A program made the translations under genes and the position numbers. Below, piece by piece: positions 26,063 to 35,095 of a DNA stretch of 64,000 nt (positions are counted from its first letter, which is position 1; every line of letters starts with the position of its first letter). The stretch comes from Bacillota bacterium (GTDB lineage Bacteria; Bacillota; Clostridia; Lachnospirales; Lachnospiraceae), in the NCBI GenBank assembly GCA_023442465.1, contig JAEZZQ010000016.1, forward strand, positions 434,001-498,000, read 5' to 3'. A model generated the notes under the pieces. The model searched no databases, was not told where the DNA came from, and saw only the letters and a program-made list of their open reading frames with translations.

Positions 26063-26074
26063 TTAAGAATCCCC

Positions 26075-26857
26075 TCAGCGCACCGCAGCATTTTTCTTTA
26101 GCCACGGCGCGCTGAAACGTTCTAATGAATCTAACAAATCGAATAATATGATTCCCAAAAAGCCGATTGCCAGAATCCCTCCGAACATTTCCACATAATT
26201 CATTTTCGTCCATGCGCTTAAAATATAATAGCCGATGCCGTATGTGGCCGCATAATTTTCCGCAAAAAATAAGGAAGCCAGTGTAATTCCAATGCTAATG
26301 CGCAGTCCCGAGAAAATCTGCGGAAGAATCGCCGGAAAAATCAGATAACGGTATCTTTGTCCGGGCGTAGCGCAAAAGCTGTCCATCACTTTAAAATGCA
26401 CCGGCAAAATCTGATCTACACCATCCCTTACCGATAAAATCATTTGAAATATGATAATCCAGATCATCAGAATTATCTTCGAGGTATTGCCGAGTCCGAA
26501 CAACAGCATAAAAACCGGAAGAAATGCAATTTTCGGCATAGGATAAATAAAATATAAAAAAGGAGACAATAGCTTCTTGCACGTCTCATTCACACCCAGA
26601 AGCATACCTGCCGGGACTCCTATTATAATCGAAATGCCAATTGCTGCCAGCACTCTCAGCATGCTGGCCCCGCAATGAAGTGCAAGCTTTCCCGGAACTG
26701 TCAGCATATACACAAGAGTTTCCAAAGGAGAGGGAACCGTATGAGTATTTAAAAGCAGATGGCATATCTCCCAGAAAATAAGAAAGCTGACAAAGCCTAA
26801 ACATTGATTCTTAACAAACATTCCCCCGCTTCTCTTGGTCCTTGTTCGAATAGCCAT
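26075..26857 (-). CDS. ABC importer permease (SsuC/TauC/ThiX-like)
   Basis: This 260-residue inner-membrane protein has about six helices and the EAA-type loop (MDSFCATPGQRYRYLIFPAI) that contacts the ATPase. It belongs to the same family as SsuC/TauC permeases and is the natural partner of the lipoprotein at 25115-26062. It follows the ATPase gene by nine bases. Confidence 0.9.
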   Translation of the reverse strand: MAIRTRTKRSGGMFVKNQCLGFVSFLIFWEICHLLLNTHTVPSPLETLVYMLTVPGKLALHCGASMLRVLAAIGISIIIGVPAGMLLGVNETCKKLLSPFLYFIYPMPKIAFLPVFMLLFGLGNTSKIILMIWIIIFQMILSVRDGVDQILPVHFKVMDSFCATPGQRYRYLIFPAILPQIFSGLRISIGITLASLFFAENYAATYGIGYYILSAWTKMNYVEMFGGILAIGFLGIILFDLLDSLERFSAPWLKKNAAVR

Positions 26858-26866
26858 ATGCTCTTT

Positions 26867-27610
26867 TTATCCTTCTTTCTCCATTTTTAACAACTGTCTT
26901 AATTTGATGCATTCCTCATAAAATCCTAACTGCTCCCTGGCATCCTTGATAAAATAATAGGGATTCTCTCTTTGCTCCACCTCGCCATCCTCTTTCAAGA
27001 TGAGAACATACTGCCCAAGCCGCATTGCCTCCTCCACATCGTGGGTCACAAAAAACAGCGTCGTCCCCCGCCTTTGCTGCTCCTCCCGGATCACTCCCTG
27101 CAATTCCTCCTTGGTTACCGCATCCAAAGCAGAAGTAGGCTCGTCCATCAAGATAATATCCGGGCCTCCGATCAAGGTCCTGGCAAGCGCTACCCTCTGC
27201 TGTTCTCCTCCGCTCAATTCCTGGGGATATTTGTTCCCGTATTTCTCAAGTCTCAGCTTCTCAAGCAGACGATAGACAGGCTCTTTCGTCTCCTTCCCCA
27301 TGCCTCTTAGTCTGAAGGGCATGGCAACTGCTTCCTCTACCGTCTGCCATGGAAAAAGTCCTAACTCTTGAAAAAGAAATGCCGTTTCTTTCCTCGGCCC
27401 TGACACGCTTGTCCCGTTAATGCTCACGCTTCCCTCATCGGGCTTTAGAAATCCGGCAATCAAATTCAGTATTGTTGTCTTACCGGAACCCGATTTCCCG
27501 ATCAAGGCGTAGGAAACACCTTGTTCCAGCGAGAGGCAGACCTTCTTCAAAACCTGCTGTCTCCCAAAAGAGAAGGACACCCGCTCCATCAAAATAAAAT
27601 CTTTTTTCAA
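26867..27610 (-). CDS. ABC importer ATP-binding protein (SsuB/TauB-like)
   Basis: About 247 residues with Walker A GKSGSGKT, Q-loop FLFQELGLFPW, signature ELSGGEQQRVALAR, Walker B IILMDEPTSALD and H-loop FVTHD. I chose TTG 27610 because GGGAGG lies five to ten bases upstream; an ATG six codons earlier has no ribosome site. It drives the adjacent permease and, presumably, uptake with the oppositely transcribed lipoprotein. Confidence 0.88.
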   Translation of the reverse strand: MKKDFILMERVSFSFGRQQVLKKVCLSLEQGVSYALIGKSGSGKTTILNLIAGFLKPDEGSVSINGTSVSGPRKETAFLFQELGLFPWQTVEEAVAMPFRLRGMGKETKEPVYRLLEKLRLEKYGNKYPQELSGGEQQRVALARTLIGGPDIILMDEPTSALDAVTKEELQGVIREEQQRRGTTLFFVTHDVEEAMRLGQYVLILKEDGEVEQRENPYYFIKDAREQLGFYEECIKLRQLLKMEKEG

Positions 27611-27654
27611 TCTCTGTCCTCCCGGCATTTTTATATCGCACCAAATGTATCATC

Positions 27655-28509
27655 TTACAAATCAAATTCTTCTTTTAATGTCCGCTCCATCACATCTACG
27701 GGCGCTTTCACGCCTGTCCAAAGCTCGAAATTCAGCGCTCCCTGATTTACCAGCATTCCAAGGCCATTAATCGTCTTTGCTCCCCTTTTTCCTGCCTCCG
27801 CAAGGAACCTCGTATTGGGATCGTTAAATACCACATCCGCTACTGCCATTTTACTCGTTATCGTATCATAATTTATCTCAGGCTTCTTATCGCAGTCGGG
27901 ATACAAGCCTATGGAGGTAGCGTTCACTAAAATATCCGTTCCCTCCGGGATATCCACGCCTTGTAAGAAAGGAATAAACTGCGCTTCCGCTTCGGTCCGG
28001 CTTTTCAGCAAGTCTGCCAGTTCTTTCCCCCTCGTCTCATCTCTGTTAATAATCATAACCTTTACGGCACCTGCCAACGCGCATTCCACTGCGACCGCTC
28101 TCGCTGCCCCTCCGGCACCTATCACAGCAATGCTTTTTCCAAGCGGTGAAACACCTTCGTTTTCCAAGGATTGCAGAAAACCCTTACCATCCGTATTTTC
28201 TCCGTAAAGCTTTCCTTCCCTGTTGATTACCGTATTCACCGCGCCGATGATCTTTGCTGCAGGCGAAAGCTCATCGAGATACTTGAGCACCTCCACCTTA
28301 TGCGGAATCGTCAAATTGATTCCCTTCATCTGAAACGCCTTTACTCCCTCTATCGCCGCCTTCAAATCTCCGGCATTTACCTTTACGGTCAAATATCTGT
28401 AATCCAAACTCATTGCCCGAAATGCCGCTTCTTCCATCACTCCGGTGGGGTTCTCATCAATGGGGCAGCCAAAAGCTCCGACTAACTCCGAACGATAACA
28501 TTTTGCCAT
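27655..28509 (-). CDS. aroE: Shikimate dehydrogenase
   Basis: This 284-residue protein has the AroE domains: substrate-binding N-terminus with GCPIDENPTGVMEEAAFRAM and KGINLTIPHK (catalytic Lys-containing NxTxPHK motif), GENTDGKGFLQSL (Asp of the pair), then an NADP Rossmann part GAGGAARAVAVECA with NRDE. GLGMLVNQGALNFELWTG closes the active site. It reduces 3-dehydroshikimate to shikimate in aromatic amino acid synthesis. No other aro gene is adjacent. Confidence 0.95.
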   Translation of the reverse strand: MAKCYRSELVGAFGCPIDENPTGVMEEAAFRAMSLDYRYLTVKVNAGDLKAAIEGVKAFQMKGINLTIPHKVEVLKYLDELSPAAKIIGAVNTVINREGKLYGENTDGKGFLQSLENEGVSPLGKSIAVIGAGGAARAVAVECALAGAVKVMIINRDETRGKELADLLKSRTEAEAQFIPFLQGVDIPEGTDILVNATSIGLYPDCDKKPEINYDTITSKMAVADVVFNDPNTRFLAEAGKRGAKTINGLGMLVNQGALNFELWTGVKAPVDVMERTLKEEFDL

Positions 28510-28607
28510 AGTATCTTCTCCTTTTCCTGCGAAACCGGATTACCGCAGGTAAACTACGATTGCCGCTATACTTTCTAAGTATTATACCATTATTCTAAGA
28601 ATACCTC

Positions 28608-28943
28608 CTACCCTTTTCCACGAGTAAGCTCATAGCTTTCCTCAATCATCCTGTGAATATCCTTATCGGGTACTGTTGCGTTGAGTATGATGGAATTCCA
28701 GTGTTCTTTGTTCAGATGGTAGCCCGGCAGCACGGCTTCAAAGGCGCTCCTCCAAAAGTCTCTCCACTCCGGGCTGCACTTGACGTTAATCCATATATGT
28801 CCGTCCTTTTCATATATCCATGCAAATATTTTTTTATTTTTCTTATGCCGCATTACGGTCCAATTGGGATCATGAAAGGGATAATCTTCGTACACGTCCT
28901 TAAGTTTACTGCAAAAGGCAATTGCCTCTTTTCGTTCCAGCAT
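28608..28943 (-). CDS. MmcQ/YjbR-family protein
   Basis: This 111-residue protein has the double-wing fold of the MmcQ/YjbR family: a central IFAWIYEKDGHIWINVKCSP strand pair, then PGYHLNKEHWNSIIL. The family is annotated as DNA-binding on structural grounds only; a cellular role is not established. Confidence 0.88.
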   Translation of the reverse strand: MLERKEAIAFCSKLKDVYEDYPFHDPNWTVMRHKKNKKIFAWIYEKDGHIWINVKCSPEWRDFWRSAFEAVLPGYHLNKEHWNSIILNATVPDKDIHRMIEESYELTRGKG

Positions 28944-28981
28944 TTCTTATCCCTCCTATGATAGATTTGTCTCACCTTTCA

Positions 28982-30874
28982 CTATTCCAATTCAAAGGCT
29001 CCGGTATACAACTGATAGTATTTACCTCTCTGCGCAATCAACTGTTCATGGCTGCCTCTTTCCGCAATATGCCCCTGCTCCAGAACCATGATCACATCGG
29101 AATTTTTTACTGTAGAAAGTCTGTGCGCTATTACAAACACAGTACGTCCTTTCATCAAAGCATCCATCCCCCGCTGAACGATGGCCTCCGTACGGGTATC
29201 GATGGACGACGTTGCTTCATCCAGAATCATAGCCGGCGGGTCCGCTACGGCCGCTCTGGCAATCGCCAGCAACTGCCTCTGCCCCTGCGACAGGTTCGCC
29301 CCGTTGCCGGCAAGAAGCGTTTCATATCCCTGCGGCAGACGAGTAATGAAATCGTGGGCTCCTGCCAGCTTAGCCGCTGCTTTGCACTCTTCATCCGAAG
29401 CATCCAGTTTACCGTATCGTATATTTTCCATAACAGTTCCGGTAAACAGATTGGTATCCTGCAAAACGATACCGAGGGAGCGGCGAAGATCCGCTTTTTT
29501 TATCTTATTGATATTTATGCCGTCGTAATGAATCTCGCCCTCCGCTATATCATAAAAACGGTTAATCAGATTCGTAATTGTCGTTTTTCCGGCGCCGGTA
29601 GCACCCACAAAGGCAATCTTCTGCCCCGGCTCCGCATACAAGGTAATGTCGTGAAGAATCGTCTTGTCCGGAACATAGCCAAAGTCCACGTCCTCCATTC
29701 TCACGTCTCCGGCCAGCTTCGTATACGTAACGGAACCGTCACCATGAGGATATTTCCACGCCCACATATTTGTGCGCTCAGCGCATTCTACGATTTCTCC
29801 GTCCACTTCCCTGGCATTTACCAAAGTCACGCTGCCTTCGTCCGGCTCCGGTTCCTCATCGATCAGCTCAAAAATTCTGGAGGCTCCCGCCAATCCCATA
29901 ACAACTGCGTTAATTTGTTGAGACACTTGGTTAATATTGCCCGCAAACTGTCTGGTCATGTTCAGGAAAGGAACAACAATGCTGATACTGAAGGCTAATC
30001 CGGAAAAGCTCATATTAGGCACCTTAGCAAGTAGGAAAAAGCCTCCCGTCAGGGCTACTACTACATAAAGCATATTTCCGATATTATTCAGGATCGGCCC
30101 CAGTGTATTGGCATATTTATTTGCCCGCTCCGCATCCGAAAAAAGCGAATCATTGATGCGGTCAAATTCGGACTTGCTTTCCTCCTCATGGCAGAACACT
30201 TTCACGACCTTCTGACCGTTCATTATTTCTTCCACAAAGCCCTCTACTCTACCGAGCGCCACCTGCTGGCGCAGGAAATATTTCGCGGAGCCTCCTCCCA
30301 CCTTTTTTGTAACCTGATACATAATGACTACACCAAGCAAAACCACAAGCGTCATCCAAATGCTGTAATACATCATGATGCAAAACAAGGTCATAACTAC
30401 AATACCGGACATCATTAGCTGGGGAATACTTTGTGAAATCATCTGACGGAGGGTATCGATGTCGTTGGTATAGTAACTCATAATATCTCCGTGATTGTTG
30501 GAGTCAAAATAACGAATCGGGAGATCCTGCATTCCGCGGAACATTTTCACACGCAGCTTTTTCAAAGAGCCCTGAGTGATAACCGCCATCATCCGGTTAT
30601 AGGCAAAGGATGCCGCCAGCGAAAGAAGGTAGCAGACTGAGAGCAGCAGCACAAAACCGCCAATCCGGCCTGTTACCGACTGCCAATCGCCATTTTGCCA
30701 GGAACGTTCCACCAGGGCGATGATATTTTGCATGAATATAGATGGAATGGAAGAAATCACTGCATTGAAAATAATGCATACTGCTACGATGGGCAGCATG
30801 ACCGGATAAAACTCGAACATTATTTTAATCAGACGCTTCAGCACGCCTTTTTTTACAATTCTATTATTCTTCAT
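28982..30874 (-). CDS. Heterodimeric ABC exporter, subunit with consensus ATP site
   Basis: This 630-residue half-transporter has six N-terminal membrane helices (residues about 15-310) and an NBD with Walker A GATGAGKTT, signature NLSQGQRQLLAIARA, Walker B MILDEATSSID (catalytic Glu present) and H-loop AHRL. A roughly 40-residue insertion (ERTNMWAWKYPHGDGS) lies before the NBD. ATG 30874 overlaps the stop of the upstream partner; the longer frame inside that gene has no ribosome site. Together they resemble BmrCD/TM287-288-type multidrug exporters. Confidence 0.92.
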   Translation of the reverse strand: MKNNRIVKKGVLKRLIKIMFEFYPVMLPIVAVCIIFNAVISSIPSIFMQNIIALVERSWQNGDWQSVTGRIGGFVLLLSVCYLLSLAASFAYNRMMAVITQGSLKKLRVKMFRGMQDLPIRYFDSNNHGDIMSYYTNDIDTLRQMISQSIPQLMMSGIVVMTLFCIMMYYSIWMTLVVLLGVVIMYQVTKKVGGGSAKYFLRQQVALGRVEGFVEEIMNGQKVVKVFCHEEESKSEFDRINDSLFSDAERANKYANTLGPILNNIGNMLYVVVALTGGFFLLAKVPNMSFSGLAFSISIVVPFLNMTRQFAGNINQVSQQINAVVMGLAGASRIFELIDEEPEPDEGSVTLVNAREVDGEIVECAERTNMWAWKYPHGDGSVTYTKLAGDVRMEDVDFGYVPDKTILHDITLYAEPGQKIAFVGATGAGKTTITNLINRFYDIAEGEIHYDGININKIKKADLRRSLGIVLQDTNLFTGTVMENIRYGKLDASDEECKAAAKLAGAHDFITRLPQGYETLLAGNGANLSQGQRQLLAIARAAVADPPAMILDEATSSIDTRTEAIVQRGMDALMKGRTVFVIAHRLSTVKNSDVIMVLEQGHIAERGSHEQLIAQRGKYYQLYTGAFELE

Positions 30875-32615
30875 TCTGCTCACCTGCCTTATTCTGGGAC
30901 ACATAGACGTCCCTGTATACTTCATTGCCTGCAAGCAATTCCTGATGGGTACCAATAGCGAGCACCGTGCCGCCCTCCATAACGATAATGCGGTCTGCAT
31001 CCTCTACCGATGCTGTCCTCTGCGCGATAATAATTTTTGTCGTCTCGGGAATATACTCCCTAAGTGCTTTTCGGATCAGCGCATCTGTCTTCGTATCCAC
31101 CGCACTGGTGGAATCATCCAATATGAGTATCTTGGGCTTCTTTAGCAGTGCTCTCGCAATACATAGGCGCTGCTTCTGCCCTCCCGATACATTAGTTCCG
31201 CCCTGTTCGATGCGGGTATTATATTTCTCGGGGAAGTGAGATATAAATTCGTCAGCCTGTGCCAGCCTGCAGACCTCTTCCAGCTCCTCGTCCGAAGCAT
31301 CTTTATTTCCCCAGCGCAGGTTTTCTTTTATCGTCCCTGAAAACAATACGTTTTTCTGCAGTACGACCGCCACTTGATTTCGAAGTGCTTCCAGGTCGTA
31401 CTCTCTTACATCCGCACCGCCTACCTTCACAACGCCCTCCGTCGTATCGTAAAGGCGGGAAATGAGCTGAATCAAAGAAGACTTGGAAGAGCCGGTTCCG
31501 CCGATGATTCCTATGGTTTCTCCCGATTTTATATGCAGATCGATCCCTTCTAGGGCCATGCGCTCCGCTTCCTTAGAATATTTAAAGCTCACATGTTCAA
31601 AATCCACAGATCCGTCTTTTACGAGAGTCAGCCCTCCTTCCGGGCTTTCCATCGTACTCTCCTCTTCTAATACCTCCACAATACGATGTGCCGATTCTCC
31701 GGCGATAGTTATCATAACGAACACCATAGAAAGCATCATCAAGCTGCTCAAAATCTGAAAACTATAAGTAAGCAGGGCAGAAAACTGTCCCACATCCAGA
31801 TCCAGCCCCCGCGAGGTTATAATGGTATAAGAGCCGAAATACAGCACAAATATCATAACCGTATAGAGACAAAACTGCATCAGAGGACTGTTGATGGCCA
31901 GTATTTTTTCCGCTCTGGTAAAATCCCCGCAAACGTCCTCCGCCGCTCTCTCGAATTTTTCTTTTTCATGATCCTCCCGGACATATGACTTTACCACCCG
32001 CATCCCTGCTACATTTTCCTGAATAGAATTGTTCAGCGCATCGTATTTGCGAAATACCTTCCGGAACAGAGGTATCGTTTTACGGATGACCAGATACAAA
32101 CCTATTCCCAGCAAAGGTGTTACAAACAAGAAAATAAACGCCATCTTCCCGCCCATAATAAAGGCCATGGCAAACGAAAATACAAGCATTAAAGGACAGC
32201 GTATCGCTGTTCTGATAATCATCATGTAGGCATTCTGTACGTTGGATACGTCCGTCGTCATCCTCGTTACTAAAGAGGACGTAGAGAATTTATCGATATT
32301 TTCAAAGGAATAGGTCTGAATCCTATAAAATAAATCCTTTCTTAAATTGCGGGCAAAGCCGCTGGAGGCGGTGGCACAGGACATTCCCGCAAGCGTTCCG
32401 AATGTCAGGGATAACGCGGCCATAATCACCAATACAAGGCCATATCTTGCAATTACCCCGAATTCCTCCCCCGCTTTAATCTGATTTACCAGCATCGCTA
32501 TAATAAATGGTATGATACACTCCATTACCACTTCGAAAGAAACATATACGGGCGCTTTAATAGAAGGCGTTTTGAATTCTCGTATACTCTTCGCAAGAAC
32601 TTTATAAATTGGCAT
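30864..32615 (-). CDS. Heterodimeric ABC exporter, subunit with degenerate ATP site
   Basis: This 583-residue half-transporter has a six-helix domain and an NBD with Walker A GGTGSSKSS, signature NVSGGQKQRLCIARALL and Walker B LILDDSTSAVD, where the catalytic Glu is replaced by Asp; the H-loop His is replaced by Gln (IIAQRTASVED). These changes mark the non-catalytic site of heterodimeric exporters. ATG 32615 follows AAGGAG by eight bases. A 28-codon frame (32665-32751) lies in its leader and may control expression. Confidence 0.92.
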   Translation of the reverse strand: MPIYKVLAKSIREFKTPSIKAPVYVSFEVVMECIIPFIIAMLVNQIKAGEEFGVIARYGLVLVIMAALSLTFGTLAGMSCATASSGFARNLRKDLFYRIQTYSFENIDKFSTSSLVTRMTTDVSNVQNAYMMIIRTAIRCPLMLVFSFAMAFIMGGKMAFIFLFVTPLLGIGLYLVIRKTIPLFRKVFRKYDALNNSIQENVAGMRVVKSYVREDHEKEKFERAAEDVCGDFTRAEKILAINSPLMQFCLYTVMIFVLYFGSYTIITSRGLDLDVGQFSALLTYSFQILSSLMMLSMVFVMITIAGESAHRIVEVLEEESTMESPEGGLTLVKDGSVDFEHVSFKYSKEAERMALEGIDLHIKSGETIGIIGGTGSSKSSLIQLISRLYDTTEGVVKVGGADVREYDLEALRNQVAVVLQKNVLFSGTIKENLRWGNKDASDEELEEVCRLAQADEFISHFPEKYNTRIEQGGTNVSGGQKQRLCIARALLKKPKILILDDSTSAVDTKTDALIRKALREYIPETTKIIIAQRTASVEDADRIIVMEGGTVLAIGTHQELLAGNEVYRDVYVSQNKAGEQNEE

Positions 32616-32664
32616 CTCTAACACTCCTTTTTGTTACCTGGTCACATTTTTCAATATTTTCTGA

Positions 32665-32751
32665 CTATCTCCAGACAGAGAACCTGCCGGAAAAGAAATA
32701 TACCACCGCAAACAGCAAAATCCGGCAGCCAAGGATAATACCTCTGCACAT
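32665..32751 (-). CDS. Candidate leader peptide of exporter operon (28 aa)
   Basis: ATG 32751 opens a frame starting MCRGIILGCRILLFAVVYFF and ending SGRFSVWR, stop at 32665, 50 bases before the exporter start. A stem with arms CTGCCGGA/TCCGGCAG spans the frame itself. A TATAAT box lies just upstream. A translated leader whose ribosome changes folding would fit the known attenuation of bmrCD-type exporters by translation inhibitors. The ribosome site is weak; translation is inference. Confidence 0.45.
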   Translation of the reverse strand: MCRGIILGCRILLFAVVYFFSGRFSVWR

Positions 32752-32855
32752 ATTCCATTCATCATATTGAACTATTATAACTCATTTCTATCATTTTGGC
32801 TCAGTATTTTTAACATGTATTTTCGAACCTGACCTTATGTCACACAAAAAATATC

Positions 32856-32891
32856 CCTCAATAGTCTGGTTTTTTAAACCTTCTATTGAGG
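32856..32891 (-). terminator. Terminator of the aldo/keto reductase operon
   Basis: Arms CCTCAATAG/CTATTGAGG with an inner stem GGTTT/AAACC; on the minus strand it is followed by GATATTTTTT. Confidence 0.8.
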
Positions 32892-32939
32892 AATAAATAA
32901 TAAACAAATCATATGCACAAAGCGTATATATTAATAAGA

Positions 32940-33863
32940 TTACGGCAGAATATTCCCCGCTGCACGATAAATCTCGTACCACTCCTCACGGGTCAAATAA
33001 ATATCTGCTGCCTTAATACAATCTTTTAACCGTTCCGGATTCATCGTCCCTGTTACAGGCTGCATATGCGCAGGATGACGCAGTATCCAGGACAACGCAA
33101 TCGTGGTATTAGTCACTTCATATTTAGCGGCAATTTCATTGATCTTGGCATTCAGTTCCGGAAACTTTTCATTATCTAAGAAAACGCCTTCAAAGAATCC
33201 GTATTGGAAAGGTGACCACGGCTGTATCGTGATATCGTTTAAACGGCAGAAATCCAATATACTTCCATCACGGTTAACTGCCGGCTCGTCCAGCATATTG
33301 ACGTGGATACCTGACGAAATCATAGTGGCATGGGTGATACTAAGCTGCAGCTGATTTGCTACAATAGGCTGATTCAGCGATTTCTGAAGCAGCTGTATTT
33401 GCATGGGATTGTGATTGGATACACCAAAGTTTCTAACTTTTCCGCTGCTATAGAGCTTATCGAATGCCTCTGCAACCTCCTCAGGTTCGACCAATGCATC
33501 CGGACGGTGCAGGAGCAGAACATCCAGATAATCGGTTTTCAGGCGTTTCAAGATTCCATCTACCGACTCTAATATATACTCCTTGGAGAAATCAAACGTA
33601 TTCTCGGCCTTCCTGATTCCGCACTTGGATTGCAGGATAATCTTTTCACGCACAGTATCGTTCATATGAATGGCGTCCGCAAATATTTCTTCGCTTGCTC
33701 CCCTGCCATAGACATCCGCATGATCAAAAAAATTAGCACCGTTCTCCAAAGCTGTCTGCACCAAATGCTCAGCATCTTTTTTATTTAAATCTTTCATTCG
33801 CATACAGCCGACTGCAATCACTGGTACCTGTAAATTTGATTGTCCTAATTTTATAAGGTTCAT
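32940..33863 (-). CDS. Aldo/keto reductase (YdhF-like)
   Basis: This 307-residue TIM-barrel NAD(P)H oxidoreductase has the AKR catalytic tetrad in FFDHADVYGRG (Asp, Tyr), ILQSKCG (Lys) and LLLHRPD (His), plus a C-terminal cofactor region WILRHPAHMQPVTGTMNPER. It reduces carbonyl compounds; substrate unknown. Third gene of a three-gene redox operon with an iron-type alcohol dehydrogenase and a second AKR, facing a MerR regulator. Confidence 0.92.
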   Translation of the reverse strand: MNLIKLGQSNLQVPVIAVGCMRMKDLNKKDAEHLVQTALENGANFFDHADVYGRGASEEIFADAIHMNDTVREKIILQSKCGIRKAENTFDFSKEYILESVDGILKRLKTDYLDVLLLHRPDALVEPEEVAEAFDKLYSSGKVRNFGVSNHNPMQIQLLQKSLNQPIVANQLQLSITHATMISSGIHVNMLDEPAVNRDGSILDFCRLNDITIQPWSPFQYGFFEGVFLDNEKFPELNAKINEIAAKYEVTNTTIALSWILRHPAHMQPVTGTMNPERLKDCIKAADIYLTREEWYEIYRAAGNILP

Positions 33864-33889
33864 AATAGTTTTTCTCCTATATATTATAT

Positions 33890-35068
33890 TTATTTTGCAA
33901 GTTTATAAATTTCAAGCACATCCTGCCAGTATAACTTCTTCAAGTTGCCAAGGGGCTGCTCGGTGCCGTAAGCATCTCCTGTTGCTTTTTTTGCCATCAC
34001 TTCCAGTTTGCTTTCATCAATGCCAAGTTCCGAAAGGGTGGACGGAAGCCCCAGATTTTTATAAAAATTGCGCAGACGTGCAATGCCTTCCATCACAATG
34101 GCATCCGAATCGCGGTAACTGCCTTCCACTCCCATTACATTTACCGCAAACTGCACGAACATATCCGTATTCGTTTTATAAACGTACTGCATCCATGCGG
34201 GAGTCAATACCGCCAGTCCGGCACCATGAGCCACATCATAAATAGCGCTGAGCTCGTGCTCCATACCGTGGCAGGCCCAATCCTGTTCACGGCCAAGTCC
34301 CAGCAGATCATTATGAGCGATCGTTCCTCCAAACCCGACCTGGCACCATGCATCATAATCATGAGTATCCGAAAATACCTTCACCGCATTTTTCATAATA
34401 GTTTTCAGAGTCGTCTCACATAATCCGTCCGTCAAATCGGTTTGCACTGTATTGGTAAAATAGCGCTCAAAAATATGGCTCATCATATCTGCCACACCGT
34501 TTGCTATTTGATTTTTGGGTAATGTAAAGAACAATTCCGGATTCATGACACTGAGCAAGGGGCGCAGATGAATACTTCCATACCCGAGCTTCATCTGTTT
34601 TTCTTCATTGGTGACTACTGTACCGTTGCTGGACTCGCTGCCTGCCGCCGGGATTGTCAGGATCGTTGCAACCGGCAGGGCTTTTGTAATTGGCTTTTGC
34701 TGTTCATAGAGTTCCCAGACATCACCTTCGTAGTAAACACCCATTGCAATGGCTTTCGCCGAATCGATGACACTGCCCCCACCCACAGCGAGAATCAAAT
34801 CCACTCCTTCTTTTCTGCAAAGAGCGATTCCTTCACGAACCAAGGATAAGCGGGGATTGGGGACCACGCCGCCAAGTTCAATAAATTCCAGATTGCTCTC
34901 TTTCAAGGAAGCAGTTACCGCATCATACAAGCCGCTCTTTTTTACGCTGTTTCCACCAAAGTGAAGCAGCACCTTCTTCGCATAGGGCTGTAATAAAGCA
35001 CCAATTTCTTTGTGTGTATCCCTGCCGAATAAGATACGCGTAGGGATGTGTAAATCGAAGTTCAACAT
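33890..35068 (-). CDS. Iron-containing alcohol dehydrogenase
   Basis: This 392-residue group III dehydrogenase has LAVGGGSVIDSAKAIAMG for NAD(P) binding and metal ligands in IANGVADMMSHIFERYF and GLGREQDWACHGMEHELSA...DVAHGAGLAVL. Similar to butanol dehydrogenase/YqhD-type enzymes that reduce toxic aldehydes. ATG 35068 has AAAGGA nine bases upstream. It lies between the two aldo/keto reductase genes. Confidence 0.92.
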   Translation of the reverse strand: MLNFDLHIPTRILFGRDTHKEIGALLQPYAKKVLLHFGGNSVKKSGLYDAVTASLKESNLEFIELGGVVPNPRLSLVREGIALCRKEGVDLILAVGGGSVIDSAKAIAMGVYYEGDVWELYEQQKPITKALPVATILTIPAAGSESSNGTVVTNEEKQMKLGYGSIHLRPLLSVMNPELFFTLPKNQIANGVADMMSHIFERYFTNTVQTDLTDGLCETTLKTIMKNAVKVFSDTHDYDAWCQVGFGGTIAHNDLLGLGREQDWACHGMEHELSAIYDVAHGAGLAVLTPAWMQYVYKTNTDMFVQFAVNVMGVEGSYRDSDAIVMEGIARLRNFYKNLGLPSTLSELGIDESKLEVMAKKATGDAYGTEQPLGNLKKLYWQDVLEIYKLAK

Positions 35069-35095
35069 CACATATATTCCTTTCTGTAAAACATT

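Noticed and set aside
28922..29998. Plus-strand 358-codon frame
   Set aside because: Antisense to the ABC exporter NBD; no family motif and no ribosome site.
32791..32982. 63-codon minus frame upstream of the exporter
   Set aside because: Starts inside the aldo/keto reductase gene and runs through its terminator hairpin; not plausible as a gene.
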